Assembly (NCBI GenBank): GCA_002336735.1
Contig: DDER01000019.1
Location: 27,904-56,216 of the forward strand
Direction of reading: 5' to 3'
Length of the DNA stretch: 28,313 nt
Origin: Candidatus Saccharibacteria bacterium UBA1949
GTDB lineage: Bacteria > Patescibacteriota > Saccharimonadia > Saccharimonadales > Saccharimonadaceae
The position numbers were made by a program, and so were the translations under genes. Positions 7,818 to 16,466 of this stretch are shown piece by piece. The notes under the pieces were generated by a model. It saw nothing but the letters and a program-made list of their open reading frames with translations. It was not told the DNA's origin and made no database searches. The stretch's first letter is position 1. Every line of letters begins with the position of its first letter.

Positions 7818-8355
7818 TTGACCTTCCTTGATAATCTGCTGATTCGTAGTGCAATGTAAACGCCCACTTGCCAGAAGGCAGCTCGCTTATAGGAATGGAA
7901 ATTGTCTTACAGTCTATTGACTTAGGATTTTGCAATACAGAAGTGTCTTTACGGAGGGTTCGACCAGATGGCCCCACAAGCACTACATAGCAGCTACCAC
8001 CAATGACGGGGTAGTTGACGCCACCTCTGATAAAGATATTATCTCCAGAGGTATCAGTCGATGCTATCATCTGAACTATTTGCTTACCGGTTTCATTGTC
8101 TTTGGTGGGGTTGGGCGAACTATCTGTGTTTGTGGTTTGTACTTTGCTGCTGGGATTTTCACGGAGATTCTGCGCTTGCGTATCGTCTGATGTTTGTGTA
8201 GAATCTGACGGATTTTCGGCGTTTGTTGACACTTTGCCTGACATGCTGAGATTTAAATAAAAGTATAATAGCACAGCTCCTGCAACCAGGGGTATAGCGA
8301 ACAGTATGGTCATAGTTACTGTCCTTTTCGTCTTTTTGTATTGTTTGATTTTCAT
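7795..8355 (-). CDS. Membrane-anchored Ser/Thr-rich protein with extracytoplasmic beta domain
   Basis: A 186-aa protein with a basic cytoplasmic N terminus, one transmembrane helix (about residues 13-36), a Ser/Thr/Asn/Asp-rich linker (about 40-95) and a C-terminal domain (about 97-186). The C-terminal domain has alternating hydrophobic residues, two cysteines and a GKWAFTLHYESADY segment, suggesting an Ig-like beta sandwich. I do not recognise the family. It is first in a minus-strand operon with the lysozyme-like exported protein and may position that enzyme at the cell surface. TATAAT lies 28 nt upstream on the minus strand (8384-8389). Confidence 0.7.
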   Translation of the reverse strand: MKIKQYKKTKRTVTMTILFAIPLVAGAVLLYFYLNLSMSGKVSTNAENPSDSTQTSDDTQAQNLRENPSSKVQTTNTDSSPNPTKDNETGKQIVQMIASTDTSGDNIFIRGGVNYPVIGGSCYVVLVGPSGRTLRKDTSVLQNPKSIDCKTISIPISELPSGKWAFTLHYESADYQGRSNEISFSI

Positions 8356-8383
8356 GGAGCAAGACCTCTAACTATACAATAGC

Positions 8384-8389
8384 ATTATA
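8384..8389 (-). promoter_or_regulatory. -10 box for the 8355 to 6792 operon
   Basis: Perfect TATAAT on the minus strand, 28 nt upstream of the ATG at 8355. A TG two bases before the hexamer may partly compensate for the lack of a clear -35. Confidence 0.5.
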
Positions 8390-8573
8390 GACATAGATCA
8401 ACAAGTAGTTACACAGCGATGCATTAATGGCTACAATGCGCGTATAGATTGATTCTAAAATACTTTTGTGTAGTACAAAATACTGGTATCATGCGGAGAG
8501 TAGATAGTATGTAGATATCAACCTCGTTGTTCTCAGAATCGATCTGTTTCTCCAGATAGTGGTAAGATATATG

Positions 8574-8579
8574 TATAAT
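8574..8579 (+). promoter_or_regulatory. -10 box for the cytidylyltransferase-like gene
   Basis: TATAAT, 30 nt upstream of the ATG at 8610, directly preceded by TG. No consensus -35 is seen. The remainder of the divergent gap 8356-8609 is AT-rich and shows no other gene. Confidence 0.45.
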
Positions 8580-8609
8580 AAAACCCGGTACATACATTAG
8601 GAGATAAAT

Positions 8610-9044
8610 ATGAAAATAGTAATCGTCAGTGGATATTTCAACCCGCTTCACGGGGGGCATCTTGATATGATCGAGGCGGCGGCAAATATGGGCGATAAGT
8701 TAATCGTTATTGTCAATAACGACAAACAGCAGATGCTCAAAAAGGGTAAAATTATTCTTGATGAAGCAAATCGGCTGCGTCTCATGCGGTCTCTCAAGGG
8801 CGTCGATAATGTCGTACTATCTGTAGATGAAGACCCTACTCAGATACAGACGCTAGAGTTGATAGCGAAACAGCATCCTGGTGATGAGCTTATATTTGCT
8901 AATGGAGGTGATCGAGATAGCGAAAAAGCCATCCCTGAAACTGAAGTGTGCAAACAATACGGTATCGAAATGCGATTTGATGCTGGCGAGGGCAAGCCTG
9001 ACTCATCGACGCGCATCAATCAAGCCATAGGTCACGAAGTCTGA
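8610..9044 (+). CDS. Cytidylyltransferase/adenylyltransferase-like enzyme
   Basis: A 144-aa single-domain nucleotidylyltransferase. The signature GYFNPLHGGHLDMI (8-21) contains the HxGH motif that binds the nucleotide triphosphate. The C-terminal SSTRIN resembles the second phosphate-binding motif of the family. Length and motifs match the TagD/RfaE-C/glycerol-3-phosphate cytidylyltransferase group. Which phosphorylated substrate is activated (glycerol phosphate, a heptose or another sugar) cannot be read from sequence. TTAGGAG precedes the ATG. Its 3' end overlaps that of the convergent galE by 13 nt. The setting suggests it activates a precursor for the surface polymer. Confidence 0.85.
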   Translation: MKIVIVSGYFNPLHGGHLDMIEAAANMGDKLIVIVNNDKQQMLKKGKIILDEANRLRLMRSLKGVDNVVLSVDEDPTQIQTLELIAKQHPGDELIFANGGDRDSEKAIPETEVCKQYGIEMRFDAGEGKPDSSTRINQAIGHEV

Positions 9045-10051
9045 TAGCCATCAGGGTTTTGTGATTGCCATCGCCAGGCATCTCGACAGGCGTCGTCGAT
9101 GGTGAGCTTGGCGTGCCAATCTAGCTCGTCGGCGGCTTTTTGGCTGCTCGCATAACATGTCGCGATGTCGCCGGGGCGTCGGGGGAGAATTTTGTAGGGA
9201 ATCTCTCGCTCAGCAGCGCGTGAGAATGCAGCGATAAGTTCGAGAACAGACGTACCGCGGCCAGTGCCAAGATTGTAAACGTGGGCGCCTGGACGGCTAT
9301 GCTCAAACGCTGCCACATGGCCGTCTGCTAGATCGACAACATGGATATAGTCGCGTATGCCTGTGCCGTCGGGTGTTTCATAATCATTGCCGAATATGCC
9401 GACAAACTCACGTTTTCCGACAGCAGTTTGCGCAATATACGGCGCTAAATTGTTGGGTGGGCCATTAGGATCCTCGCCGATACGCCCGCTTGAATGTGCA
9501 CCGATGGGGTTGAAATAGCGCAGGATCGTAATCTCATATTCTGGGTTGGCATGCGCAACATCATGAAGGATTTGCTCGATCATATATTTAGTCTGCCCAT
9601 ATGGATTGGTGATGCCGATTCCGGTCTGGCTTGTCTCGCGGAGCGGTAGCTCAGCAGGGGTGCCATAGACAGTGGCGCTCGAACTAAATACAAGTTTTTT
9701 GATAGCAGCTTTTTGCATGGATTTGAGCAAGGCAAAGGTGCCAGACAGGTTGTTGTTGTAGTATTCAAGGGGCTTGCCCACTGACTCGCCGACAGCTTTG
9801 AGACCCGCAAAATGAATCACGCCATCAATAGAGTGCTCGGCAAAAATACGATCGAGAGAATCGACGTCTCTCACATCAGCCTCGTATAGTGGGATTGTTG
9901 CACCAGCAATCTCTTCGGCACGCTCTACAGATCGACGGCTGCTATTACAGAAATTATCGACGATCACGACATCGATGCCGCTATTGATTAATTGGACGGC
10001 CGTATGAATACCGATATACCCCGCGCCGCCCGTAAGTAGCAATTTCGTCAT
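9032..10051 (-). CDS. galE: UDP-glucose 4-epimerase
   Basis: Interconverts UDP-glucose and UDP-galactose with tightly bound NAD. It has the length of the family (339 aa), the N-terminal Rossmann motif GGAGYIG (8-14), VDNFCNSS, and the active site SSSATVYG (123-130) with YGQTK (Y151, K155). It also has RYFNPIGAHSSGRIGEDPNGPPNNL and the late YNLGTGRGTSVLE strings typical of GalE. An AGGAGG sequence lies upstream of the ATG. It probably provides UDP-galactose for the surrounding glycosyltransferases. A TATACT -10-like box lies at 10114-10119 on the minus strand. Confidence 0.95.
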   Translation of the reverse strand: MTKLLLTGGAGYIGIHTAVQLINSGIDVVIVDNFCNSSRRSVERAEEIAGATIPLYEADVRDVDSLDRIFAEHSIDGVIHFAGLKAVGESVGKPLEYYNNNLSGTFALLKSMQKAAIKKLVFSSSATVYGTPAELPLRETSQTGIGITNPYGQTKYMIEQILHDVAHANPEYEITILRYFNPIGAHSSGRIGEDPNGPPNNLAPYIAQTAVGKREFVGIFGNDYETPDGTGIRDYIHVVDLADGHVAAFEHSRPGAHVYNLGTGRGTSVLELIAAFSRAAEREIPYKILPRRPGDIATCYASSQKAADELDWHAKLTIDDACRDAWRWQSQNPDGYQTS

Positions 10052-10130
10052 CTTTCTTCACCCCTCCTGCTTGCGTTATTTACGTTGATGATATCGATCG
10101 TAGATATAGCTCAAGTATACCATTTGGTGA

Positions 10131-10150
10131 TTGCCTACCTTTGCCTACAT
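10131..10150 (+). repeat. Two 10-bp tandem units in the galE/10188 divergent gap
   Basis: TTGCCTACCT is followed directly by TTGCCTACAT. The one-helical-turn spacing between divergent genes, next to candidate -35 sequences, would suit an operator. The second unit could be the -35 (TTGCCT) of a promoter with a -10 (TACATA) at 10163-10168. Confidence 0.35.
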
Positions 10151-10187
10151 CTGCTACACTACTACATAGATAATCATAAGAGGCATT

Positions 10188-12026
10188 ATGGATACTACCA
10201 ATCAAGACGATAAAAACACTCTCGCAAAAGATATTGATCAAGCAATGGCTACGGTAGATTCATCCACTGAGCAAGCGGATGATACGACGCCAACCGCGAC
10301 GTTACCGCCCGTGATCCCCGCTGGTAGTCAGCCGGCAAATACCATGTGGAAACTGCCCGAAGAACACGGTTTTAAGCATTTCATCCGTACACCAAGAGGC
10401 ATTGCTTTGCTTATCGTGCTTGGGCTACTGCTGCTGATCGGCTTGCTGTTTGCGATCCCACCCACGCGCTACGGGATTATGGGGATGTTCGTGCGCAAAG
10501 ATGTCATATTGACACTACGAGATGCTGATGCAGATATTCCAGTGATCGACGCCAAGGTCAAGATCGGTTCCGCGGGTGGTTTCTCTGATGCGCAAGGAAC
10601 CGTTCGTATCAAGGATGTACCGGTGGGTAATTATACCATTACGATTGAGAAACAATATTATGAGACGCGCAGCGACAAGTATATCGTCCCGATTACATCG
10701 GCGCCTCGCGACCTCAGGCCTAAACTGCGAGCTACCGGCAAGCAATTCAAGGTAAATGTCAAAAATAAGATCAATCATAACGCTATCAAAGATGCCGAAG
10801 TAGTCATCAGCGACTCAAAATCTATCACTGATGGCGAGGGTAATGTCATCACAGTTTTGCCCGTCAAAACATCCAAGCAGCTTGGTACTGTGGCGGCCAA
10901 AGGCTACATCAGTACACCAGTCGAAGTGCAAGTGACAAATGGCGCGATGGGCTCGCTCAACGTCGAACTGATGCCGGATCTCACGCTATACTATCTCAGC
11001 AAATACACAGGCACGATCGACATCGTCAAGTCAAAACTCGACGGCAATGGTGTTGAAACCGTACTCAAAGGTACTGGCAAAGAGTCAGACACTGAGACGT
11101 TGTTGATCGCATCGCGCGACTGGAAATATCTGGCGCTGATCACGCGCCGAGACGGTGAAACCGCCAAGGTCTATCTCGTCCGCACGGCCAACAACCAGCT
11201 CGAGACGATGGACGACTCCGCCAACCAGACCTTTGAGCCAGTCGGCTGGGTTGGCAATCGATTTGTCTACAAAACCTATCGGATCAACGGCAATGCCTGG
11301 GAGGGCAAGAGCCAATCACTGCGCAGTTTCAATGTCGATAACAACGAACGTAAGGTGCTTGACGAAACGCAAGCCAAGGGTACAAATAACTTTGATTTTG
11401 CAACCGAAAACGTTACTACTGTATCGGTAGTCAACGACAAGCTTGTCTACGGCAAATTCTGGTATGGCGGTTCATCTGATGCTGAGGCGAAGTCCAAGAA
11501 GCGAGCAGTTGTGTATCGTAGCGCTGATGGTTCGGGAGCGGGTGTCGCACGCGAATTTGACCAAGCGACAGGCACCTACATGGAGCAGCGTCTCCTCACT
11601 CCTATCGGACTGTATTTGCGACTCGATATGGGGGCAAACAAACCAGAGTTTTACAAATACAACGCCGAAAAAGTCGTTTCAGCACCAGAGATCGATGACA
11701 GTGGGTTCTATGCCGAATCCCGTCGCAGCTACCTAGTGTCCCCAGATGGCAAGCGCACGTTTTGGCACGAACGCCGCAATGGCCGCTCGATGTTGCTTGT
11801 CGGCGACAAGGACGGCAAAGCCACTCACGAGGTCGGTCTCTCTGACTACACGGCATACGGCTGGCTAACCGACCAATACTTAATTGTTTCAAAAGGCAGC
11901 AACGAACTATTTGTGTTGGCAGTCGATGGACGTATCGACGACAAGACCCCGCCGCTAAGAATTGGATATTACCACAATCCCAAGGCCGAGTACCCAGGCT
12001 ATGGCTGGGGCTACGGCGCACAATAG
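10188..12026 (+). CDS. Single-pass membrane protein with two carboxypeptidase-regulatory-like domains and a beta-propeller-like C-terminal half
   Basis: A 612-aa protein of unknown function. Residues 1-65 are an acidic, Thr-rich cytoplasmic tail. A transmembrane helix spans about 70-91. Two beta-sandwich units of the CarboxypepD_reg/PEGA type follow, at about 105-172 (DAKVKIGSAGGFSDAQG...VPVGNYTITI) and 186-262 (DAEVVISDSKSITDGEG). The remainder (about 265-612) shows repeated short beta strands with Asp/Gly turns (SRDWKYLALITRRDGE, VSPDGKRTFWHERRNG), resembling a TolB-like propeller. The start has AAGAGG at good spacing. It likely displays a binding or sensor domain outside the membrane. Confidence 0.72.
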   Translation: MDTTNQDDKNTLAKDIDQAMATVDSSTEQADDTTPTATLPPVIPAGSQPANTMWKLPEEHGFKHFIRTPRGIALLIVLGLLLLIGLLFAIPPTRYGIMGMFVRKDVILTLRDADADIPVIDAKVKIGSAGGFSDAQGTVRIKDVPVGNYTITIEKQYYETRSDKYIVPITSAPRDLRPKLRATGKQFKVNVKNKINHNAIKDAEVVISDSKSITDGEGNVITVLPVKTSKQLGTVAAKGYISTPVEVQVTNGAMGSLNVELMPDLTLYYLSKYTGTIDIVKSKLDGNGVETVLKGTGKESDTETLLIASRDWKYLALITRRDGETAKVYLVRTANNQLETMDDSANQTFEPVGWVGNRFVYKTYRINGNAWEGKSQSLRSFNVDNNERKVLDETQAKGTNNFDFATENVTTVSVVNDKLVYGKFWYGGSSDAEAKSKKRAVVYRSADGSGAGVAREFDQATGTYMEQRLLTPIGLYLRLDMGANKPEFYKYNAEKVVSAPEIDDSGFYAESRRSYLVSPDGKRTFWHERRNGRSMLLVGDKDGKATHEVGLSDYTAYGWLTDQYLIVSKGSNELFVLAVDGRIDDKTPPLRIGYYHNPKAEYPGYGWGYGAQ

Positions 12027-12136
12027 ATTTTCAGGGAAGGACTTCGCCCTTGCTGCTCTTTTTTGGAGTGAATCCGATCAAGAATGCTTCCATCTCCCTA
12101 GAGTTTGGCTGACGCTTCACCGGAAGCTACTAGGTA

Positions 12137-13273
12137 TTAGCTGCGTTCTCGACCGTATTCGTCGGCGACGATCTTGCGTAGTTTGGTGATGAAAAGTGAT
12201 GCGGCGAATCGTTTGGCGCGCCGCTGCATAGCACTGGGGAAAAACTGCTGTGACTGGGCAGCCTGGATGGCCTCGCAGATCGCATCGACAGACTGCTGTT
12301 TGAATAGCACGCCTGTCTCTCCGTCCTGTACGATATCAAGCGTGCCAGCTCTTCCATATGCGATCACCGGCATACCGGCGGCTAGTGCTTCGGCTTGGAC
12401 GATGCCAAAATCCTCCTCGGCGGCATAGATGAACCCCCGAGCTGAGTTAAAAATCTTTTCGTACTCGCGGTCGCTTGCATCACCGAACCGGTCGGTGCGA
12501 AAGCTAACAGTTGGGCCTGCTAGTTTGACCAGGCGGGCATGTTCGGGGCCATTACCGAATACAACGAGTGGCAATTTGAGTCGGGTCGCGGCTGCTACAA
12601 CAAGATCATAGCGCTTGTATGGGAGCTGGCGCCCGCTCGTCACATAATACTCGCCTCGCTGTCTGGAGGGGGTAAAACGATTGATATCGACGGGCGGATG
12701 GATGATGGTACTCGGTCGATCGTAATAGCGCCGAATGCGTTGCTGGGTCTCGGTCGAGTTGGCGATAAATACATCGACCCGCTCGGCTGCCTGGTGATCG
12801 AGCTTGCGTTGACGCGGCACCATCAATGGCATCAGCTTGCGAATGACGGGATTGAGTTTGCCATAGCCTGGGTCACGCCGGTATTCCTGGTAATGGCTCC
12901 AGTAATATCGCGGCGGTGTATGACAGTAATTGATGATGATTTGGTCAGGCCGCGTCTTAGTCACTTGATGTCCATGCAGGTACGAGCTGGTAAGGATGAT
13001 GTCAAAATCGGATAGGTCTAGTTTGCGCATGGCTTTGACGGCCAGCGTCGGGAAAAGTTTGTGGTAGCTGCGTAGTTTTTTGGGGAGTTTCTGGAGGCGC
13101 GATGTACGAATATCGAGCTTGCGAAAAGCGGGCATAGCGGCTGGATCATAGAGTGCGGTATAGATTGGTGCGCTGGGAAAGGCCGCGTGCATGGCAAGTA
13201 CGACATTCTCCGCACCCCCCATAACTGTCAAAAAATCGCAGACGATCGCGATTCGAGGCGGACGAGGAGACAT
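12137..13273 (-). CDS. GT4 family glycosyltransferase
   Basis: A 378-aa GT-B-fold transferase. The N-terminal domain opens with IAIVCDFLTVMGGAENVV, with the glycine-rich acceptor loop. The C-terminal domain has the FGNGPEHARLV segment and the nucleotide-sugar motif EEDFGIVQAEALAAGMPVIAYG, whose E-x7-E pair is diagnostic for GT4. Its start codon overlaps the stop of the upstream priming transferase (TAATG), so the two are translationally coupled. It probably adds a later sugar to the undecaprenyl-linked intermediate. Donor and linkage cannot be read from sequence. The 110-nt gap to the convergent gene at 12026 shows no clear terminator. Confidence 0.92.
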   Translation of the reverse strand: MSPRPPRIAIVCDFLTVMGGAENVVLAMHAAFPSAPIYTALYDPAAMPAFRKLDIRTSRLQKLPKKLRSYHKLFPTLAVKAMRKLDLSDFDIILTSSYLHGHQVTKTRPDQIIINYCHTPPRYYWSHYQEYRRDPGYGKLNPVIRKLMPLMVPRQRKLDHQAAERVDVFIANSTETQQRIRRYYDRPSTIIHPPVDINRFTPSRQRGEYYVTSGRQLPYKRYDLVVAAATRLKLPLVVFGNGPEHARLVKLAGPTVSFRTDRFGDASDREYEKIFNSARGFIYAAEEDFGIVQAEALAAGMPVIAYGRAGTLDIVQDGETGVLFKQQSVDAICEAIQAAQSQQFFPSAMQRRAKRFAASLFITKLRKIVADEYGRERS

Positions 13274-14709
13274 TATTTAGCTCCGGTTTTGCGTAGCACC
13301 ACGCCGATAGTCTTGAAAAGTATTTTTATATCGAGCCAGAAGCTCCAGTTTTGAGCATAAAACGTCTCGAGCTCAATTCGATCCTCAAAACTGAGGTTGG
13401 AGCGCCCCGATACTTGCCAGAGACCGGTGACACCCGATTTGACGCTGTGAAGCAATGCGGCCTTGTGATCCGAAAACATGACCTCTTGTGGCAGAATCGG
13501 CCGCGGGCCGACGAGGCTCAGTTCGCCGCGCAGCACATTGAAAACCTGCGGCAATTCATCGAGCGAAGTGTCGCGTAAAAACTTGCCAAATCGCGTGATG
13601 CGCGGATCGTTGTCGACCTTGCGGTGGCGTTCGTATTCTCGTGCCAAATCTTCGCGACCCATGGCCCGAAATTCTTCGGCGGCGTCACGACTGCCATATC
13701 GTGCGTCCATGCTGCGAAACTTGATCAGTCGCACTGGTTTTGAAAACTGACTAAGCCGCTGCGAGATGTAAAAGACCGGTCCAGGACTCAAGATCTTTTG
13801 CAGCACAATAAGCAGGCAAAACAGCGGAGACAACAGCACGATGAGGACGAAAGCAACAATACTATCAAAGATGCGTTTAGCGATCGCTCCCCAGCCGATA
13901 AGCGGCGTCTGGCTGACGGTGATCATCGGATACCCCAGGAACACATCAACAGTGTTTTTGCCAGCATAAAACTCAGGTTCGCCCGGGATGAAGCTATAGC
14001 GAATGTGATGAAGCTGAGCAGCACCGAGGATCAACTGATTGCGTTCGGCAGAATCATACAGATCGGTCTGAATAATGGCATTGATGCGATGCGGCGTAAT
14101 ATGCGCTAGTGCTTCATCGAAATCACTATAATGAATAATACCGAGATTGCGCGGTACGATGCGGCTGGGTCCAGCCATGGCGACGACTTGGTAGCCGCTT
14201 TTGCGCGTATCTGAGAGCTGAAACGCGATATCGCGCGTAGCGGGCGAATTGCCGATGATGAGCACGCGGCTAATACCGCGGCCGTAGCGATAGCTAATAT
14301 CGCGCAGTACTCGGATAATCTCACGTTCAAGCAAGATCAAGCCAAACGATCCGGCCAGTGCATAAAGCGCCACGAGACGCGCAGGAAACATCGGGCGCAT
14401 CGTGGCATACTCCCAGCCGATGATGATAAGTATGCCGATACTACAGCCGACAAATATTTTGCCCCATTCTACCAAGCGGCGGTTATACGTATGAGAACTA
14501 TAAAGTCCAATAATGGCAAAAATAATGATCCAGATTGGCAGTAGCACTGCGAGATTAGTCACATAATCAGCTGCAAACACGGGATTGAGGAGTGGGCGGT
14601 CATCGAGCTTGACGCGGGCGATATACGCGCCAGTAAATGCAGCGAGCAAGACGATGAAATCTGCGCTGACGAGGATGAGGCTGAAGAATTTGGAATTTTT
14701 AGCAGGCAT
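13273..14709 (-). CDS. Undecaprenyl-phosphate sugar phosphotransferase (WbaP/WcaJ type)
   Basis: Priming enzyme that puts the first sugar-1-phosphate on undecaprenyl phosphate. It has four or five N-terminal membrane helices, a Rossmann-like CoA_binding_3 region (RVLIIGNSPATRDIAFQL), another helix, and the catalytic bacterial sugar-transferase domain with KFRSM, DELPQ, LVGPRP and SGVTGLWQVSGRS. I chose the ATG at 14709 (478 aa). The frame is open up to 15027, but those extra 106 residues are not membrane-protein-like and run antisense to the next gene. TATAAT lies 12 nt upstream of this ATG (minus strand, 14722-14727), leaving almost no leader. Coupled by TAATG to the following GT4 gene. Confidence 0.93.
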   Translation of the reverse strand: MPAKNSKFFSLILVSADFIVLLAAFTGAYIARVKLDDRPLLNPVFAADYVTNLAVLLPIWIIIFAIIGLYSSHTYNRRLVEWGKIFVGCSIGILIIIGWEYATMRPMFPARLVALYALAGSFGLILLEREIIRVLRDISYRYGRGISRVLIIGNSPATRDIAFQLSDTRKSGYQVVAMAGPSRIVPRNLGIIHYSDFDEALAHITPHRINAIIQTDLYDSAERNQLILGAAQLHHIRYSFIPGEPEFYAGKNTVDVFLGYPMITVSQTPLIGWGAIAKRIFDSIVAFVLIVLLSPLFCLLIVLQKILSPGPVFYISQRLSQFSKPVRLIKFRSMDARYGSRDAAEEFRAMGREDLAREYERHRKVDNDPRITRFGKFLRDTSLDELPQVFNVLRGELSLVGPRPILPQEVMFSDHKAALLHSVKSGVTGLWQVSGRSNLSFEDRIELETFYAQNWSFWLDIKILFKTIGVVLRKTGAK

Positions 14710-14721
14710 ATGAGTAGTGCT

Positions 14722-14727
14722 ATTATA
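14722..14727 (-). promoter_or_regulatory. -10 box of the priming transferase promoter
   Basis: TATAAT on the minus strand, 12 nt before the ATG at 14709. It supports the shorter start and implies a very short 5' leader. The divergent plus-strand gene starts at 14753. Confidence 0.5.
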
Positions 14728-14752
14728 CCATTTTCGAGGTAAAATAAGGATA

Positions 14753-16060
14753 ATGAATCGCCGACTCCCCGCAATCATCGTCGCTATACTCGTTGGGATC
14801 ATGATCTTGATCGTACTGCATGCGCCAATGAGTGTTGGTCTAGGGGTGATTTGGCCGGATTGGGCGTTGATCATCAAGTCATGGAAAGAAATCGCGATGG
14901 TGTTTGCGAGTTGTTGCCTGGTTGTTTTGGTCAGCCGCAAGCGGTATTGGGGCGCGCTGGCTCGCGATCGATTATTTTGGGTGATTATAGCGTATACCGG
15001 TCTTGTGGGTGTGCTAGCAATGCTCAAATATATCGGTATTGCTCCGACCCTCGCTGGTCTGATGATTGATCTCAGATATGTGCTGTATTTCGCACTTGTC
15101 TACACATTGTTGAGACTCTACCCGCATTACCAAGCGCACTTCCTCCGCGCTGGTCTCATCGGTGCGGTCATAGTCATTGGATTTGGGGTCATGCAGCTTT
15201 TTCTGCCTCACGATATCTTGCGCCATATTGGCTATAGCGTGGATACGATTGCGCCGTATGGCACGGTAGATCGCAACTACGATTTCATCCGTATTAATAG
15301 CACGCTGCGCGGACCAAATCCACTGGGCGCGTATACGATCATGACGCTCGTGGCGGCTATTAGTTATGGCGTCTTGTGGCAACGCCGCCGCCATACCTGG
15401 ATCGCGGCGGGCGCCACTATTGCCTCAGTAATTGTTTTGTGGCTCAGTTATTCTCGCAGTGCAGCTATTGGCGCTTTGATCGCAGTCGGAATTGTACTTG
15501 TAGTCCGGTATTGGTCTCGCATACCCAAACTCACATGGGCTGGTATTGGGGTGGGGCTCATCATCGCTGGCGCGGTAGTATTGATGCTTGGACGTAGCGA
15601 CCCTTTCATATCAAACGTTGTATTTCATGAAGACCCTGGCGAAGGTGGTATGATCGACTCCAATGAGGCTCATGTCGATTCGCTCGCAAGTGGTGCTTGG
15701 CGGATGCTGACACAGCCATGGGGCGGCGGTATCGGCAGTACGGGCTCAGCGTCACTACTGTCGGATCAGCCGTTAATCATCGAAAACCAATATTTATTTG
15801 TTGCACACGAAACAGGCTGGCTAGGGCTGGGGTTGTTCGTCACGTTGTCTTACATGGTGATGTATCGCTTGTGGCGCTATCGTCGATCGGTCCTGGGTCT
15901 GACTGTATTCGCAAGCGGTGTCGGGCTGATTGTTATCGGTCTCTTGCTGCCAGTCTGGGCGGATGACACGGTGAGTATTGTCTGGTGGGGGCTGGCAGCG
16001 GTAGTTTTAGCGAGAGGAGATGATGATGGAGCCCAAACGGCCGACCAAAAAACAACATGA
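14753..16060 (+). CDS. O-antigen ligase/polymerase-like membrane protein
   Basis: A 435-aa protein with about 11-12 membrane helices and a periplasm-type loop. Family-typical patches are RINSTLRGPNPLGAY, LWLSYSRSAAIG, and a late FVAHETGWLGLGLF that matches the conserved HExG-like segment of the Wzy_C/WaaL group. It probably polymerises or ligates lipid-linked glycan outside the membrane. The ATG at 14753 (AAGGATA upstream) is preferred to the in-frame GTG at 14717, which lies in the divergent promoter region. The last 35 nt overlap the start of the HTH gene that follows. Confidence 0.88.
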   Translation: MNRRLPAIIVAILVGIMILIVLHAPMSVGLGVIWPDWALIIKSWKEIAMVFASCCLVVLVSRKRYWGALARDRLFWVIIAYTGLVGVLAMLKYIGIAPTLAGLMIDLRYVLYFALVYTLLRLYPHYQAHFLRAGLIGAVIVIGFGVMQLFLPHDILRHIGYSVDTIAPYGTVDRNYDFIRINSTLRGPNPLGAYTIMTLVAAISYGVLWQRRRHTWIAAGATIASVIVLWLSYSRSAAIGALIAVGIVLVVRYWSRIPKLTWAGIGVGLIIAGAVVLMLGRSDPFISNVVFHEDPGEGGMIDSNEAHVDSLASGAWRMLTQPWGGGIGSTGSASLLSDQPLIIENQYLFVAHETGWLGLGLFVTLSYMVMYRLWRYRRSVLGLTVFASGVGLIVIGLLLPVWADDTVSIVWWGLAAVVLARGDDDGAQTADQKTT

Positions 16061-16436
16061 ACTACTGAGTTTTATCGACGGATTTATCAAGGGCAATGGT
16101 TACGGCCCAAGCTATCGTGAAATCATGCGCGCGCTCGACTACAAGAGCGTCAGTACGGTGGCCACACATGTTGACGGGCTGATCGCTCGAGGCTGGCTAC
16201 GCAAACGCGACAAATCCGCCCGCTCGCTTGAAGTTGCGTCCTTGCAGAGCCGTCTTGCGCTACCAGTTCCGACGCCTACCGCTATACCAGATCATCTAGC
16301 ATGGCTCGAAGCTCAGGTAGCGCGTAGCTCAGATGCGGCCGAACGGGCAAGCCTACAGGCAGCACTTGCTATTCTAGAGTCTCGCGCCACATCTACAGAT
16401 GAGACGCCTGTTTACACCGATGAGAAAATACGATAA
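16026..16436 (+). CDS. LexA-like DNA-binding protein lacking the peptidase domain
   Basis: The N-terminal about 65 residues match the LexA winged-helix DNA-binding domain: TKKQHELLSFIDGFIKGNGYGPSYREI, then KSVSTVATHVDGLIARGWLRK. Instead of the S24 self-cleaving domain there is only a tail of about 65 Ala/Glu-rich residues (about 136 aa in total, against about 200 for LexA). The Ser/Lys catalytic dyad is absent, so RecA-triggered autocleavage is not expected. Three consecutive ATGs occur at 16020, 16023 and 16026. AGAGGAG ends at 16019, so the third has the best spacing. It overlaps the membrane gene upstream. Its regulon cannot be read from sequence. Confidence 0.8.
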   Translation: MEPKRPTKKQHELLSFIDGFIKGNGYGPSYREIMRALDYKSVSTVATHVDGLIARGWLRKRDKSARSLEVASLQSRLALPVPTPTAIPDHLAWLEAQVARSSDAAERASLQAALAILESRATSTDETPVYTDEKIR

Positions 16437-16439
16437 AAT
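16411..16439 (+). promoter_or_regulatory. Promoter of tRNA-Asn
   Basis: TTTACA (16411-16416), a 17-nt spacer, then TAAAAT (16434-16439). It lies over the 3' end of the LexA-like gene and would start transcription about 20 nt before the mature tRNA. Confidence 0.65.
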
Positions 16440-16466
16440 ACCACGTGTACCAAAAGTACATTGTAT

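Noticed and set aside
11602..12021. 139-aa minus-strand frame over the anchored protein gene
   Set aside because: Composition rich in Arg/Cys/Ser typical of antisense reading; no start signal or family.
12539..13015. 158-aa plus-strand frame over the GT4 gene
   Set aside because: Antisense to conserved GT4 motifs, which settles the coding strand.
14710..15027. N-terminal extension of the priming transferase to 15027
   Set aside because: The extra 106 residues are antisense to the O-antigen ligase-like gene and unlike the family. TATAAT sits just before the ATG at 14709.
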